DNA from: Eulemur rufifrons
Taxonomy: Eukaryota; Chordata; Mammalia; Primates; Lemuridae
Direction of reading: 5' to 3'
Assembly: GCF_041146395.1 (NCBI RefSeq)
Contig: NC_091000.1
Span: 13,654,501-13,718,500, forward strand
DNA length: 64,000 nt
Both the position numbers and the translations under genes were made by a program. Under the pieces are notes generated by a model, which was given only the letters and a program-made list of their open reading frames with translations, made no database searches and was not told where the DNA came from. Shown piece by piece: positions 11,481 to 23,204 of the stretch; position 1 is the stretch's first letter; the number at the start of each line of letters is the position of its first letter.

Positions 11481-12347
11481 CGCGGTACAGGGGACCCATT
11501 GTAACGGTCCCACAGAGTCTGCCTCATCATTGCTTCATGAGTGTTTGGTTACTGTCAGTGAGGAAGCAATCTCAATACACTCTGTAGGTTTGTCACCCTC
11601 AAAAATGACTAATCTCTATGAAGGTGCAGTAGTGCAAGCCTGGGCTTATACTAAACTAAAAAAAAGAAAAAATGTGCTCTGTGCACAAGACAATCATAGG
11701 ATTAAGACAGGTGACAAATTGATGTTCTCATTTAAAAGTCTTCCCTGGTCTGTGAATGCCCTGGGACAAGTAAGGTAAAAAGTTTGGTGAAAGAATGGAG
11801 TATTCTGGATGTTCCTGGGCAGACCTAGGACCCAGGGGAAGGTAGGAAGGGAGGGTGGGTTTAAGGAAAGGTTGAAGCCCACGCCAGTTAATAACTGCGG
11901 CATTAGTTTCTGGTTTTGTACTTGTAACAGTCCAAAAAGGAGGCTTCTGACCCAACACCTTTCCCCAATGAAGCCAATCCTGGCTTATTTAAAGGCAGAG
12001 CCATGTACTGTGGGTGGCACCAGCCCCGTCACTTTCCAGAGTTGTTCCTGGGGTCTTCCTCAGCCCAGGGCCACTCTGACACAACCCACCCGACGACACC
12101 AGGGCTCGCTGAGGCTGTGCTCAAGGCTTACTGCTGTGTGTTTGCCACCTGGTCACCCCACAGCCACTGCAGCGCAAACGCAGTGCTGTGAACAGCAGGA
12201 GCTGCTCGTCCATATTTAGGTGAATTGAGGGCTTCCCCAACAAGAAATCTGCTGCATGTCACCTAACAACACCACACTTGCTGGGCTAATTGCTCTCTTT
12301 GCCCCACGGCTGACATTTGTACTCCAAGTTAGCCCGTCAAGGCCCGG

Positions 12348-12362
12348 GTTGCTGTTAGCAAC
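12348..12362. promoter_or_regulatory. RFX X-box-like palindrome
   Basis: GTTGCTGTTAGCAAC has inverted half-sites GTTGC and GCAAC, the signature of RFX-family X-boxes, although the spacer differs from the ideal CATG centre. More RFX-like half-sites lie within 100 bp ('ggcaacg' near 12422 and 'ggttgc' near 12453). Confidence 0.4.
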
Positions 12363-12952
12363 ATCTATTAATATGAGCGTCTAACCCCCTGTACTAAAGA
12401 ATAGTAACCAAGGTAAGAACTGGCAACGTTCATTGGCATGGAGATTGCCCACGGTTGCTCCCTTTTCAGCATTATTTAAGTGCTTTAAAAGCACCGTTTC
12501 TTTCATTGTTAGGAGAGGTTGATTTTCCGATGATTGCTCTGACTTGGCATTTACACTTGGAATTTCCACTGCTTTCAAGTGTCAGGTTTGGGGGGTAAAG
12601 AGGTTTGGTGCAGAAGAGCAGAGGCTGCCCGCCCTGACTGCAGCAGGGAGGGAGGTGGCTGGGGCCAAGGGGGCTTGTCAACAGCCGGGGGTCTCCTCGT
12701 TCCTCAGTCAGTGTCAAGAGTTTGCTCCTTAATTGCACCTTTGCCTTCCCTGGGTTGGCTGTTCTGTTTACTGAGACCTGTGCTGACAATACAGGTGTAA
12801 TCCAAATAAATTAGATTTAAAAAAGCAAACAAACGTGGGTGTGGAGAGACAGGGGAATTCTACTATAAAAAATAAAACCTTAAACACGGTCTTGTCAAAA
12901 ACTAGGTAGTCTCTAAGACCCCTGAGAGCCCGAGGTCTTGATTCTGAAGTGT

Positions 12953-12987
12953 GGGCGGGGAGCTGAGGGGTGAGTTGGGGTGCAGGG
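12953..12987 (+). other. G-quadruplex motif with five G-runs
   Basis: GGG, GGGG, GGGG, GGGG and GGG separated by loops of 1, 6, 6 and 4 bases, so more than one quadruplex register is possible. Confidence 0.7.
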
Positions 12988-13694
12988 CGTCACCCCAGCG
13001 TGGAGAAGGCGGGTGCCTCTGTGAGCATTTACACTGTGTGTATGCGGGAGGGCAGGGGGTGGATTTTGAAAGCTCCCCCAGAGATAAGGCAAAATCTTCC
13101 CCACATCAGGTTCTGACTGAATACCTTCACCTCATGTTGGGTTCTGAGGTAAAAGGGGAAAAAGTCTCAGTAATACGGTGAAGTCTCCTGTCCGTAAACA
13201 AACCTTCCCACTCTCCACTCAGTGTGCAGAAACACACTTTGTTGACTCCAATCATGAGACACAAAGGGCACAACGGCTGACCAGTTTAAAAGAACAAGTT
13301 CACCAGTTCCTTCACAATTTCAGTGAAACTGCTTCATGAAATATAACACTGTGTGGGCTGAAAAACACTGGGGGGGCGGCTACAGAATTAAGGAGAAATA
13401 GCAACAGTACATTTTTGTGATTTCCATGGCTACTGCTTCTCCTGCAACATCTGCCTACACTTCTCACTCGATGGAGGCAGCCTGTTTACGTGTAGCTTTT
13501 AGCGGACACAAACACTTTGCTGGCCCTAGAACAGCACATCTTCCACACTAAAAGCAATTTTCGTGTAAATGATTGTGATGTTAACCTTCTTGGGTCATTC
13601 AAATATTTTCTGAGAAATTGGCTGCTTTAAGTTCTTTCTTAGAATGCCATGTGTCTCATTTTTGTGCAGAACAGATGACAGGCTAGACATTCCA

Positions 13695-13726
13695 ACAGGA
13701 GTTTAGTTAATTTAACTAATTCCTGT
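13695..13726. repeat. near-perfect 32-bp inverted repeat
   Basis: ACAGGA, a short link, then TTAGTTAA, one T, TTAACTAA, a short link, and TCCTGT. The central 17 bp are a perfect odd-length palindrome. The outer hexamers also pair, leaving one mismatch plus one unpaired base. It could extrude a hairpin or bind a dimeric factor. It resembles but does not equal an HNF1 site, which needs a 13-bp core. Confidence 0.85.
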
Positions 13727-15634
13727 CAGAAGAGAAGTGATGAGATCTGTAAAGCCAAGCCCCAGCCGAGGGATTTTCCTTCCTCCAGAGCAGAGGAAGC
13801 AAAACATGCTGTGTGGTTTTGCAACTGAGCAAGTTTAGGAATATTTTTAAGCTTTCTGCTTTGCCAAGTGTTTCATAAAAAACTATTTTCTTTCTGTTTC
13901 GTGCCAAAGAATGTCACCCCCTAAATATTATTTTTCCCATATCTGGCCACATGTCCAGGATTTCTTCTTTTCTAAGAATAAATCATTTTTCTGGGTTATA
14001 AAAATGCCACTTGCTCTATCAGATTAAACATATCTTTATATAGAAAAAGCATCTGAAACATTCCTCCTGTGGGTCTCAGGAAGGATTCCTACTTAACATG
14101 ATTTTGTTAAATTAATTGTGATTAAATACTAGGTCTTGAATACTTTTCGTGTGACTCTCACAGAGTTCAGGCTTGTTTTATAACACTTCCAACTCCACTT
14201 TTTCTCCCACTGTCCTCATACTATTCCCTTTTACTAGAAAGCATTAAATGAGAATTAATTTCTGTCTTTAACCAAAATAATACCTTGGAAACGACACCAA
14301 TGCAAAGGAACCCACTGAGCTCCATTCTCTATTTGCATAGTTAGCTGGAGTTAGAGGGCTCAGCTGTCAGGGTTTCAAGAACTCTAGCCTTAAAAAAGTG
14401 TGAACTTGCAAATTAGCTGTCAAGTTTCATAGAAAGTGAATAATGCAACCCAGAGCTGACTTGTTTTCATTCCTGGTGTCCTGCTGGTCTTGCTGCCAGG
14501 TAAAGCACAGGCACACAGGGCCACAAAAAGTAGCAATTTGTATGGGCTGGCCTGGTATTTACCTTTTTTTTTTTTTTTTTTTTTACCAGCTAAAAACAGT
14601 AATTACATTCTCAAAGTCAAAAAGCTAAATAAATAGTCTTTAATAATAAATATAGGGCAAAACAAAAATACATGCTTGAAAAAGCAGTAATACCGGTACA
14701 CCTAAAATACGATAGGTATTCATAAAGAAATAAACCATATGGTATTAGCTCTTGTAAAACCACTAATACACTACAGATTTAAAGCTTAACATTGGGCAAC
14801 TTAAAATATAGTCATTTTTTATTGATATTTATCTAATCATTGTAAGTAAACCTACTGTAACAAAAAGCATTCTAAGTTGCTCTATAAAGTTATTGCTAGT
14901 TAGTAGGTTAATTTTCAAAGTCTCTTTGTGTCTGTTAGTCTGTGGGGGATGTGTGTGGGGGCAGAGGGGTTCTGGTCCTTAATAGATGGTTTCCTCTAAA
15001 CTTCCTGGCTTGCAAATCTTCATCATTCTTTTTATAATCTAAAAATGCAAGCTTATTATATTTGGAGATACATCAAGATGAGGACAGGAAGCATTTCAGA
15101 GACAGCACATGGCATTATGATTTTGAAATGCCACAAAGTTGCTTCAAAATAAACCAAAATTCTCTCAAAGGTTAACAATATACTGAGAAACTAGAGGATG
15201 CAGCAAATTATTCTGCCTGTCTTCAACCCACTGTCATTCTGCCACCAGTCATACCAAATACAATTTCCATCCCTCTCCCATCTTCCCAGTACATGGCTCT
15301 TTCCCCCTGCTGCATGGGAAATTTGTTATTTACATTTTGCAAACATCAAGCATCTCACAACACTTACGTTTTGCTGAACCAGGTCTCCCATGGTAAAATG
15401 ATAGAACCCAACACGGTGAGTTTGCTTCCTAGGAACGGCAAATCAACATTGTGATGCGCCCAAGCCAGAAATAATACTCCTCATTTGCTGCAATTGGTTT
15501 AGTATCAGTGCTATAAAAAATAGATGACGGAAAACCAGAGCCCTCGACAGAAATACAAGTCTGCTTGTGTGTGGCTTGTACAAGAACGAGGAAGGGAGAA
15601 GCGGTGGTCTTCTCTGTACATCAAACTCGGGCTT

Positions 15635-15664
15635 CACACGTGCTGACAGGCAGAAGCACGTGTG
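15635..15664. repeat. perfect inverted repeat, 10-bp arms, each with an E-box
   Basis: The arms CACACGTGCT (15635-15644) and AGCACGTGTG (15655-15664) are exact reverse complements around a 10-bp spacer. Each arm contains the palindromic E-box CACGTG, the site of MYC/MAX, USF, MITF/TFE and CLOCK-type bHLH factors. The centres are 20 bp apart, about two helical turns, so both sites face the same side of DNA. Confidence 0.85.
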
Positions 15665-16944
15665 CAGTGGACACATGCTGTCAGGACATTCATCGCTGTG
15701 GGCATAGGCAGCGCCTGATTCGACTGACAAAAAATGGCAAGGAGCAAAACGTATGAGCTCCTGTTAGAATTCAACTGGCACAGACACTTGAGCCTATGGA
15801 ATAACACTGTGGAGAGGGCAGGCCAAGGTATTTATGGTGCTCTTGGGTTTTCCTCTTTGCTTTTGCAAAAAGGTAATTTTCAACTCGAGAATGCTCAGTG
15901 GCTTTGGCATAAAGAAAGCTTAAAGTCAGTGAAATTAAGGCTTGAAGGTCATCCAGTCCACGCTGTAGCAAGGAGTGATGTTGGGAGCTCAAAATGCAAA
16001 ATATGCAGCTCAGAGCAGCACTAACTGAGTGTGCTGATCCTTGGGAATATGTGTCGAGAAAGTCTAGCTAAAAATTGAAAAATTAGGACCTGTGGTTGTG
16101 CCTTGCCTAAATATGACACTGTCCATGAACACAAGTAGGTGTAATATGGCATAAAGGTGGTAAATAGAAGTTAGAAACCTCTAACATCATATAAGAAAGG
16201 GCAGGAGGAGCCGTGAGGGAGGAAGGCTGAGTAGAACAGAGAGATGTGCATGAACAACACTCTGCTTCTCCTGTCCTACGAGTGCATTAGAAGCAGAGGC
16301 CAAGCCTGAGACCCAGCCCCCGCCTCACCTTTCATTCTGCACTCTTGCTTTTGTGGCCCTGCTTGGACACTGCACCACAATCTACATAAAGTAAACTAAA
16401 AATATATTTTTGTTTTCATTATCCACTTTATTTCTGGTCCATTACATGGGACTAACCCAGCCACAAATCATACACTGGCCAGTTCCCCAGAGCCACCTTG
16501 AATGCTTGGCCCTTGGGGTGAGTAGGAAGGTGCTGCTTCCTCCACTCCAGCCTGGTCTGTATTCCTCTCTTGCATCTCCTGCATGTCACAACCGTTCTTG
16601 TTGGGTACAGCCTGGTCCTGTTAAGATTGGGGGCCCTTGCTGATCCTCTGACTTGCCTTTCTCTGAAATGGGGATCTCAGCCCCCCTGCATTATTTCTGA
16701 TTTAACCTGTCTCCCTGGCTTGTTTTCTCTGTTAATCCTGGTGAGGCAATCATCTCTATCTCTTAAGGGCCAGCCCTGGCTCCAAGGTTTGGGTGTAGAG
16801 TTCAAACAACCTTGAGAATCCTGTTTTTCAAGCCTGTCACCTGGCACTGTAGGACTCCTAATGCAAGCAGTAAATGAAAACAAAAACAAAGCCAAACAAC
16901 TGACCTAAGTAAAAGTAATATGCACATGAGAGCTTGCCTGTGTG

Positions 16945-17040
16945 GATGGACTGGCTTTGCCACTTGCCCTCACCACTGACTACTCACTTAACCTTGCACA
17001 TCACAAAGCAGGAGTAACAAGATTACCTATGATGTAGGTT
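16945..17040 (+). repeat. MIR SINE, 5' part (split copy)
   Basis: Reads 'ggctttgccacttgccctc' and 'caggagtaacaagattacct', matching the MIR core, then stops at 'gatgtaggttg'. The missing 3' part resumes at 17185 after an antisense L2 fragment. Confidence 0.65.
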
Positions 17041-17184
17041 GCTCTTTCACTCACTCACCCATTGTTCGTTCCTTCAGTAAACACTCACTGTGCACCTACC
17101 ACCTCCAGGCATAGGGATACAGCAGTGTGCAGGGTGGAAGAGAACTTCCATCCTCATGGAGTATATATTCCAGTGCAGATTTCT
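17041..17184 (-). repeat. L2 LINE 3' end nested in MIR, antisense
   Basis: The series 'cactcactcacccattg', 'cagtaaacactcactgtgc', 'catagggatacagcagtgtg' and 'catcctcatggagtatatat' is the antisense L2 3' terminus. It sits inside a split MIR, so the MIR is older than this L2 insertion. Confidence 0.75.
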
Positions 17185-17285
17185 GCAGGGATCCGATAAG
17201 ATAATCCACCTGAACCATAACCTGAGTGCTTTTGCCATAGTAAATACTCAAGAGCCATTAGCTATCATCATCATAACAATAAAAT
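17185..17285 (+). repeat. MIR SINE, 3' part (split copy)
   Basis: Reads 'agtgcttttgccatagtaaa' then 'tactcaagagccattagc' and 'tatcatcatcataa', the end of a sense MIR, completing the copy begun at 16945. Confidence 0.7.
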
Positions 17286-20200
17286 AAACTTTCACAAAGG
17301 TTTCAACTGGATCAAGCAAAAATCATGAATAGAGTTATATATGCTATAGTGAAAAGGGGAGAAAACATAAGGAAGCCAGGGAAGAGGAATATTTGCTAAA
17401 ATCGTTCATGAGTCTGACACTAAGTAGATTCTGAGTGTTTCCTAAGCCGTGGCCTGTGTGTATGACATGGCATTGCAAACCTGGGCACGTGGGTTTATGA
17501 AGTTCAGACCTGCGTGTGCACTGACACACCCCAGGGCTGCACAGCTTTCAGTGTGAGTGAGCACCACCCTTAACTCCTAGGAGCCCCACTGAGCATGGGA
17601 TGTCACCTCGGAGCCCTCTGGGCATGGTCGGGACCAGCTCAAGTTTGCTGGAGAGATATCTCCTTTAAACCGGTCCCTAGACCTGAACCTTAGATCTCAA
17701 GGTGAGACAGGGGAAGGCTGAGGTTTCCTAGTGTCACTCTTTATTAGCTACACCGTCCTTTTTAAGTTACCATATTTTTACAATCATTTTCATTTATTAT
17801 TTTTTCTAGCATCCTAGTGAGGCATGCTAGTTTTACAACATGCTGCTGGGAGGAAATTTGCTATCAATAAGTCATTTAATTATATAGAATTTTGGCACAG
17901 TATGAAAACCTAGAACATTTCCCACTCTCTCTATTTTGCATCCCCGCTGGGTCCCTGAGAGCACTATCTTGCTCCCTGGTTGCTACCTGGGATGGCGAAG
18001 AATAGACAGATAATGCCCCAGTAGCAAGCTTTCTGAGACCAGGCTGTGAGTTTGTAGTCCTTAATTCCACACTGTCCTTCACTGCTGAGGATGAAGACAC
18101 AGAGCTAAAAACTGTGATGTGCAATGATTTCTCACCACCTTTCACTCCACACTACCCCCCGGCTTAGACCTCCGTTTGTCGGCTTCATCACCTACTTGAT
18201 GGCTGTGCATTCCCCTCCCCAACTCCCACAGTTCTGTGTTGGAGAGGGTTCAGGGGCCAAATGAGTGGCTGCACCAGGCAAACTTTAGGATTCTTCCTCC
18301 TCCTATTCCTCCCTCCTCCTCATCTTTCCTCTCTCCCTCCTCCCCCCCCCCCAGTCTACAGTGTACCATCAGGATAGAAATAGTCCACCTACTGTTTTAG
18401 ACTCTGCATTACTAAAGAAAACTTGTGATTTTTGATTAGGTTTTATAGAGGAGTGAGGATAAATTATCACTGTTCCAACCATCTTTAGCTCAGTCCAAAC
18501 AATGAAGTGATGTCTTCTCGTAGGCTGTGCAAACAGATGATGGTACTACTGAGTCCATTACGTTGGATCAATCTCTGAATTGTCAGAATCCCAGAATGAG
18601 AACTTTCTACAAATTCACAAACATTTTGCAGATGGGCAAATTGGGCCCTTATGAGATGAAATTTTATCATGACGTAAGAAGCCTAATAGGATAGATGTCT
18701 GTTACGTGTTCAAGGTCAGGTGCTACAGTCTGGCTCCTACCATTAGGACTTCCCTGAGACTGTGAAACAAGATTCCCACTTAACCTTGGTAAAGGGCTAT
18801 TCACTAATGGCAAGTCTTCCTTTAGACTAGCGGCTCAGAATTGGGTCATACTAAAGTCACCTAAACTGTTCCTCAGCCCAGCTCCCTGCTGGCTTTGGCC
18901 AGGCAGCGAGGGAAAGGAGAGGCCACTGGCCCAGGTCAGGGGCAGAGAGTACCAGGCAGCCCTCTCCGTGTGATGCAGGTGGTGAGTGGACACACAGGGA
19001 GTGGGCATGTCCCCATTTCAGCTGGGGAATGATCAGGAATGGGGGAGGAGGGAGCAGCCACAGAGATGCCCAAGCGGGGCTGTCAATGGGTTCCAGAGTG
19101 GCATCTCCACCGGGAGTGAACGCTGGTGGTAGCAGCAGCACCACCCTGAGCACAGCCAGTGGGAACACACGCCAGACCACCCAGAAGTCCCCCTAAAATA
19201 ATGGGGGCTCAGGGACTGCTCTAATTTTTGGTTTCCACAACTTTTAGACAGATATCTTGAAAAACATCTGGTTCACTTGCGTGGAGAATTAATTCATCAT
19301 GTTCCAGATTGATGCTCAGGTAGATACGGAGGACCGGGGAACTTAGCAGGCTCCACTCTCCCTCCCAGCAGCCCTTCCTCACAGCACCTTTGCACCCAAG
19401 GCTCGGCATACTGATTTGATAATGGCAACGTATTGCAGACTGGCTTAGACTGCAAGGAACCACACTCTATTTCATAGCCATATTTCATAGAATACTTAGC
19501 TTAATGCTTGGAAAGTATTTAAATTTAAATATTATTTTCATAGGTCAAATACAAAGTAGCCATAGGCAAATAGCATTTCTCTTTTTGGATTTCTTTAGCT
19601 GATATATTTCATTTTTAAGCATATGCTACGCTCCTCCCACTTTGAAGACATCACTTGGGCTGCTGCAAGATGAAAGCCTGTTTTATCGATCCCTGGAGGT
19701 ACGATCTCTTGGCCATGACCTTGCTGCCATGTTGACCTTCCTGGAAAGTGGGGCCGACTCAGCTGTCACAGAGATGTCTTCCTGGTCATATTCTGGTTCT
19801 CTCCACACGTCAGCAAAACCCTAACTGTATCTTTCTACATTGTGAACTATGGAAAAGGAAGCAGAGGAAGAAATCACAGAAGGAATAACAAAGTGACAGA
19901 AGTGTAGAGGGAGGAATAGCAAGTGGCTTTTCATCAGGGTGGCCTTTAGGTACGATTTATGGGAGAGAATGTTTTCTCTGCACTTATGTGGCTTGAAAAG
20001 TCATAGAGAGATGATTCCCCAGTGACATAATTCAAACACATTTAGTTGTGTCTGAAAGTACTTCACTGACATCACCATAAGGGATGGTTTTAGGGTTGAT
20101 TTTCAGAAGTGTGATGGATGCCTACAGAGCCACACAGCCTCTTTTATCTGAGCAGAGTCACTTAGGTGGGAATGGAGCCTGTGGTTACGGGCCGGGGCAA

Positions 20201-20357
20201 GCTCCGGCAAGCCAAGGTGTCCATCCTGCAATTGACATATGGCCAGGGATACCAGTAAAATGTTCCCATGTGAGGTTGAGACCCTGTAAGAAAACACCAC
20301 TTTGTGAAGAGGCTTTCTTTTTCCATCAACCAGATTGTCCCCTAATTAGTCTCAGCC
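17286..20357. other. single-copy DNA, no gene seen
   Basis: No firm transposon is recognised. A pyrimidine-rich tract with a C-run lies at about 18296-18354, and a perfect 16-bp AT palindrome (TATTTAAATTTAAATA) at 19516-19531. The GC-richer part at 18880-19190 supports a minus-strand frame of 107 codons with no recognisable domain. A weak MIR-like trace lies near 18625-18650. Confidence 0.4.
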
Positions 20358-20763
20358 TTTTTATGGGCTGAATTGTGTCTCCAAATTCGTACGTTGAAAC
20401 CCTGATCCCTAGTAGCTCAGAATGTGACTATATTCTGTATTTGAAGATAGCACCTTTAAAGAGGGGATTAAATCAAATGAGGGCATTAGGGTGCATCTTA
20501 ATACAACCTGTCTGGTGTCCTTAAAAGAAGAGGAAACTTGGACACACAGAAGACACAGCAGGGATGCCCCACACAGAGGAAAGACCATGTGAGGGCACAG
20601 CGAGAAGGCGGCCGTCTGCAAGACAAAGAGAGAGGCCCTTGGGAGAAACCAACTCTGCCATCACCTTGATCTTCTGGCCTCCAGGACTACGAGAGATAAC
20701 TTTCTGCTGTTTAAGCCACCAGTCTGTGGCACTTTGTTATGGCAGCTCTAGCAACCTCATACA
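20358..20763 (+). mobile_element. MLT1-type (ERVL-MaLR) solo LTR
   Basis: The order 'ttatgggctgaattgtgtct', 'gaagatagcacctttaaaga', 'ctggtgtccttaaaagaaga', 'gccatgtgagggcacagcga'-like sequence, 'gaaggcggccgtctgcaag', 'ctgtttaagccaccagtctg' and a terminal TACA match an MLT1 LTR of the C/D sort. There is no internal region. The short frame at 20564-20785 lies in the LTR and is not a gene. Confidence 0.85.
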
Positions 20764-23204
20764 ACCTGTAGGCTTTAAACTGTGAGCAAGGGATGCAACT
20801 TTATTGTAGGTGTAGTCATTTGAATTTAGTTGCAAATGCCTGAGTGTAAGGTCAGAGGCTCTCAGGGATCTGACTGGAGAGAAGTGGAGGGCACTAGTTC
20901 ATGAGCAGGGTGCTCAGGGGTGCCTGGCCTCTCTCGGTAAGGGCCCCATGCAAGAGGGGGTACTCTGGCCCTCGCACAGGGCAGCCAGGGGTTCCAGGAC
21001 AGCACCAGGGCAATGGCTGCTCCGTGTCCTCCCTCCGCATGCATTACTCTGCTGGGAGTGGTGAAGGACCGGCCTTTGCTCCTCCCTGGGTCACACATCC
21101 TCACATTTGTCCCTGCCTCAGTCTAAGCTGTGGTGAGAGCTAGTAACAAAGCTTGCTTTTATTTGAGGTACATTTTGTGAGTTTCAGGATAGCTCACCCT
21201 AAGGTAGAGAGGCCTACTCTCGGGGACACCCTGGAGCTAGGAAATTGGCATTTAACCATACCACATCAGGACAGGTGGCCTTGTCCTCTTCGGTTAGCAC
21301 TGGGCTGTGATGAAGTCAACTGCGGCAGGGGGCTCAGTGTGCGTGGCTGGGTATGACCAGCCCCATCACCAGGAGCCTCTCGCATTCACCAGGGAAGCTC
21401 TTTTTAATCATACCAGCTTTGTTTAGTCAATAGCTCTTTTCAGTGTTTAGTCTTCATCAATTTTATTCTTCCATATTACATCTGCTTCTGGAATTTGGCA
21501 TAAGGTGAGCTGGGGATTAGGGCTCTGAAATCTTTGAAGAGTTGCATAAATCTCCCTGCATATTAAAGCAAACACAGCCTCCATAGCCGTGCCAGGTCAG
21601 CAAAGGGAGGGCCCACGGGCAATTTTAAGGAGCTAAACATTGATGGTGAGAGAAGGTTAATTACGGATTTTGTATTCACAGTTTTGACATTAGTGACATG
21701 GTAGGCATGAATAAAATTGATTTGTTAACTACCTCTAAATAATGTCCCCATTCAATTAGATTTTGTGAGAGAACTTATTCATTAGTTTTAGTAATCCAAG
21801 TAATATACTAAAAAATTATAGCAAAACCTGGCTTATTTTTAGAGCTGGTTTTCATTCTACCTTTGGCAACTGTAGGATTTCCTTGGGCTGTTTCTGGAGC
21901 CGAGTTTACCGATGAGCTTCTGTGCCCTACTGCGAGAAGATGCATCTTTGCACCTGAAGAGAAGGAGGGGCTCTACTGACAGTATTCTTGGAACAGGAAC
22001 TGGGGAGGAATGCAGGAGAATTCCAAGCTAAGATGGCGTTCAACCTCAGAGCATGGCAGAAAGTGGCCAGAGAGGTGTTTAGAAGTGTGGCTCAGCTTGC
22101 TACAGCTATGGCTTGCTTTGTTAAAGGCACAGTTAGGGAACTTTGAACAAGACCCTTCTCATAAAATTGTTCCTGGATAAAGCCATGGAATCCCACAGAC
22201 TCCAGTAGAGCTCAGCCACCCAGCAGGCACATTGCCATTAGCTGATCACTGGTGGAGGTGCTGAGGGAGGACGCCGAGTGACACAGCCAATAAAGGATGG
22301 GGAAGTTGCTCCCGGGCAGCCGAGGACAGAGACATGGGGACAGTCAGCATAACTTGCTACCATGTTAGCAACTGGGGACTGGGATTGCCACAGACTCAAC
22401 AGCCTGCTGATGGCCTGATGTTGTTGCCAAGTGCAGCTCCCAGGAATTGCTCCTGCTTTGAGCCACCTCTGGGAACAGCAGAGACTGTCAGAGAAGATTT
22501 AATTGCTTTGACCTTCCTGCCTTCTTGATGTCTCCATTGAGAGTCAGCCCTCAGGGAGAAGTCTTAATAATTTTGTATCCAGCAACAATAAGAAAGAAAA
22601 AAAAATCTTTTTACCTGAAATGGGAAATCAATTAGTCAGTCACACTGAGCCAGAATTATACCTTCTGGCTTAGAATTGCAGAGACAAGTGTTTTAAGTGT
22701 AACCTTGGGGTATGTGGACTTTTAGACCAGTAGAATGTTATGGAGAAGGAACATGGAGCCCAGTGTCTGCTGGATCTATGAGGAAATAATCCTGGTGATG
22801 TTGCAGGGGCAGAAGCAGAGTGGGCCAGGCTGGACTACTTTGCCAGCAGTTTGCAGATCTAACGGAAAAGTCTGAGTTGCCCATTTAGGCAAAACAAGTG
22901 CAGACACAGAGACCAAAGCCCTTAAGGAACCAAAAAAGAAAGTGTGTACCTACCAAGTGTATATCCATTAAGCTCCTCATAAACAAGAAATTAGAAGTTA
23001 TTCTTTGGGGATCGTTGCCAGCTTTCTGCCCCAACCGGGTGCTATGGCTTTATTTTCCATCCACAAACACTGGTTGGGGTGGTTGCTAAGTGTATTCACT
23101 GGGGAAATGGTTAACTGCTCAGATGTGAACCCCTGGATGGATACATGCAAATACCACCCTCTGATCTCATCCGTATGCTGTCGAGAGACACCATGTTGCA
23201 GGGG
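20764..23204. other. single-copy DNA; unclassified GC-richer stretch and candidate regulatory block
   Basis: The section 20850-21150 is GC-richer and has overlapping 80-codon frames on both strands, so neither is credible. The section 21390-21830 is AT-rich, transposon-free and dense in TAAT/ATTA cores ('ggttaattacgg', 'attcaattagatt'), resembling conserved regulatory DNA. The section 21880-22860 may be a very decayed LTR-element interior, but I could not name it. Confidence 0.3.

Larger units (their letters stand above)
11481..16944. other. single-copy, transposon-poor block with palindromic motifs
   Basis: Over 5 kb has no transposon I can name apart from a T18 run at about 14563-14584. 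Local features are an RFX X-box-like palindrome (12348-12362), a G-quadruplex motif (12953-12987), a 32-bp near-palindrome (13695-13726) and a 10-10-10 inverted repeat with two E-boxes (15635-15664). Open frames here are short and unrelated to known proteins. The low repeat density suggests regulatory DNA. Confidence 0.4.

Noticed and set aside
11263..11778. 171-codon open frame, one of the longest in the window
   Set aside because: Its first 200 bp lie in an antisense MIR, an overlapping frame runs in another phase, and the product has no recognisable domain.
13703..13719. HNF1 site in the central palindrome
   Set aside because: HNF1 needs GTTAAT-N-ATTAAC (13 bp). The site here is two bases shorter in the middle.
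14563..14584. T18 run flanked by 'tttacc'/'ttacc' words, considered as a bare poly(A) insertion
   Set aside because: The flanking repeats are too short to separate from chance and no SINE body is present.
15690..15720. REST/RE1-like 'ggcagcgcc' near 15708
   Set aside because: Only a right half-site is present. The left half is poorly matched and the spacing is wrong.
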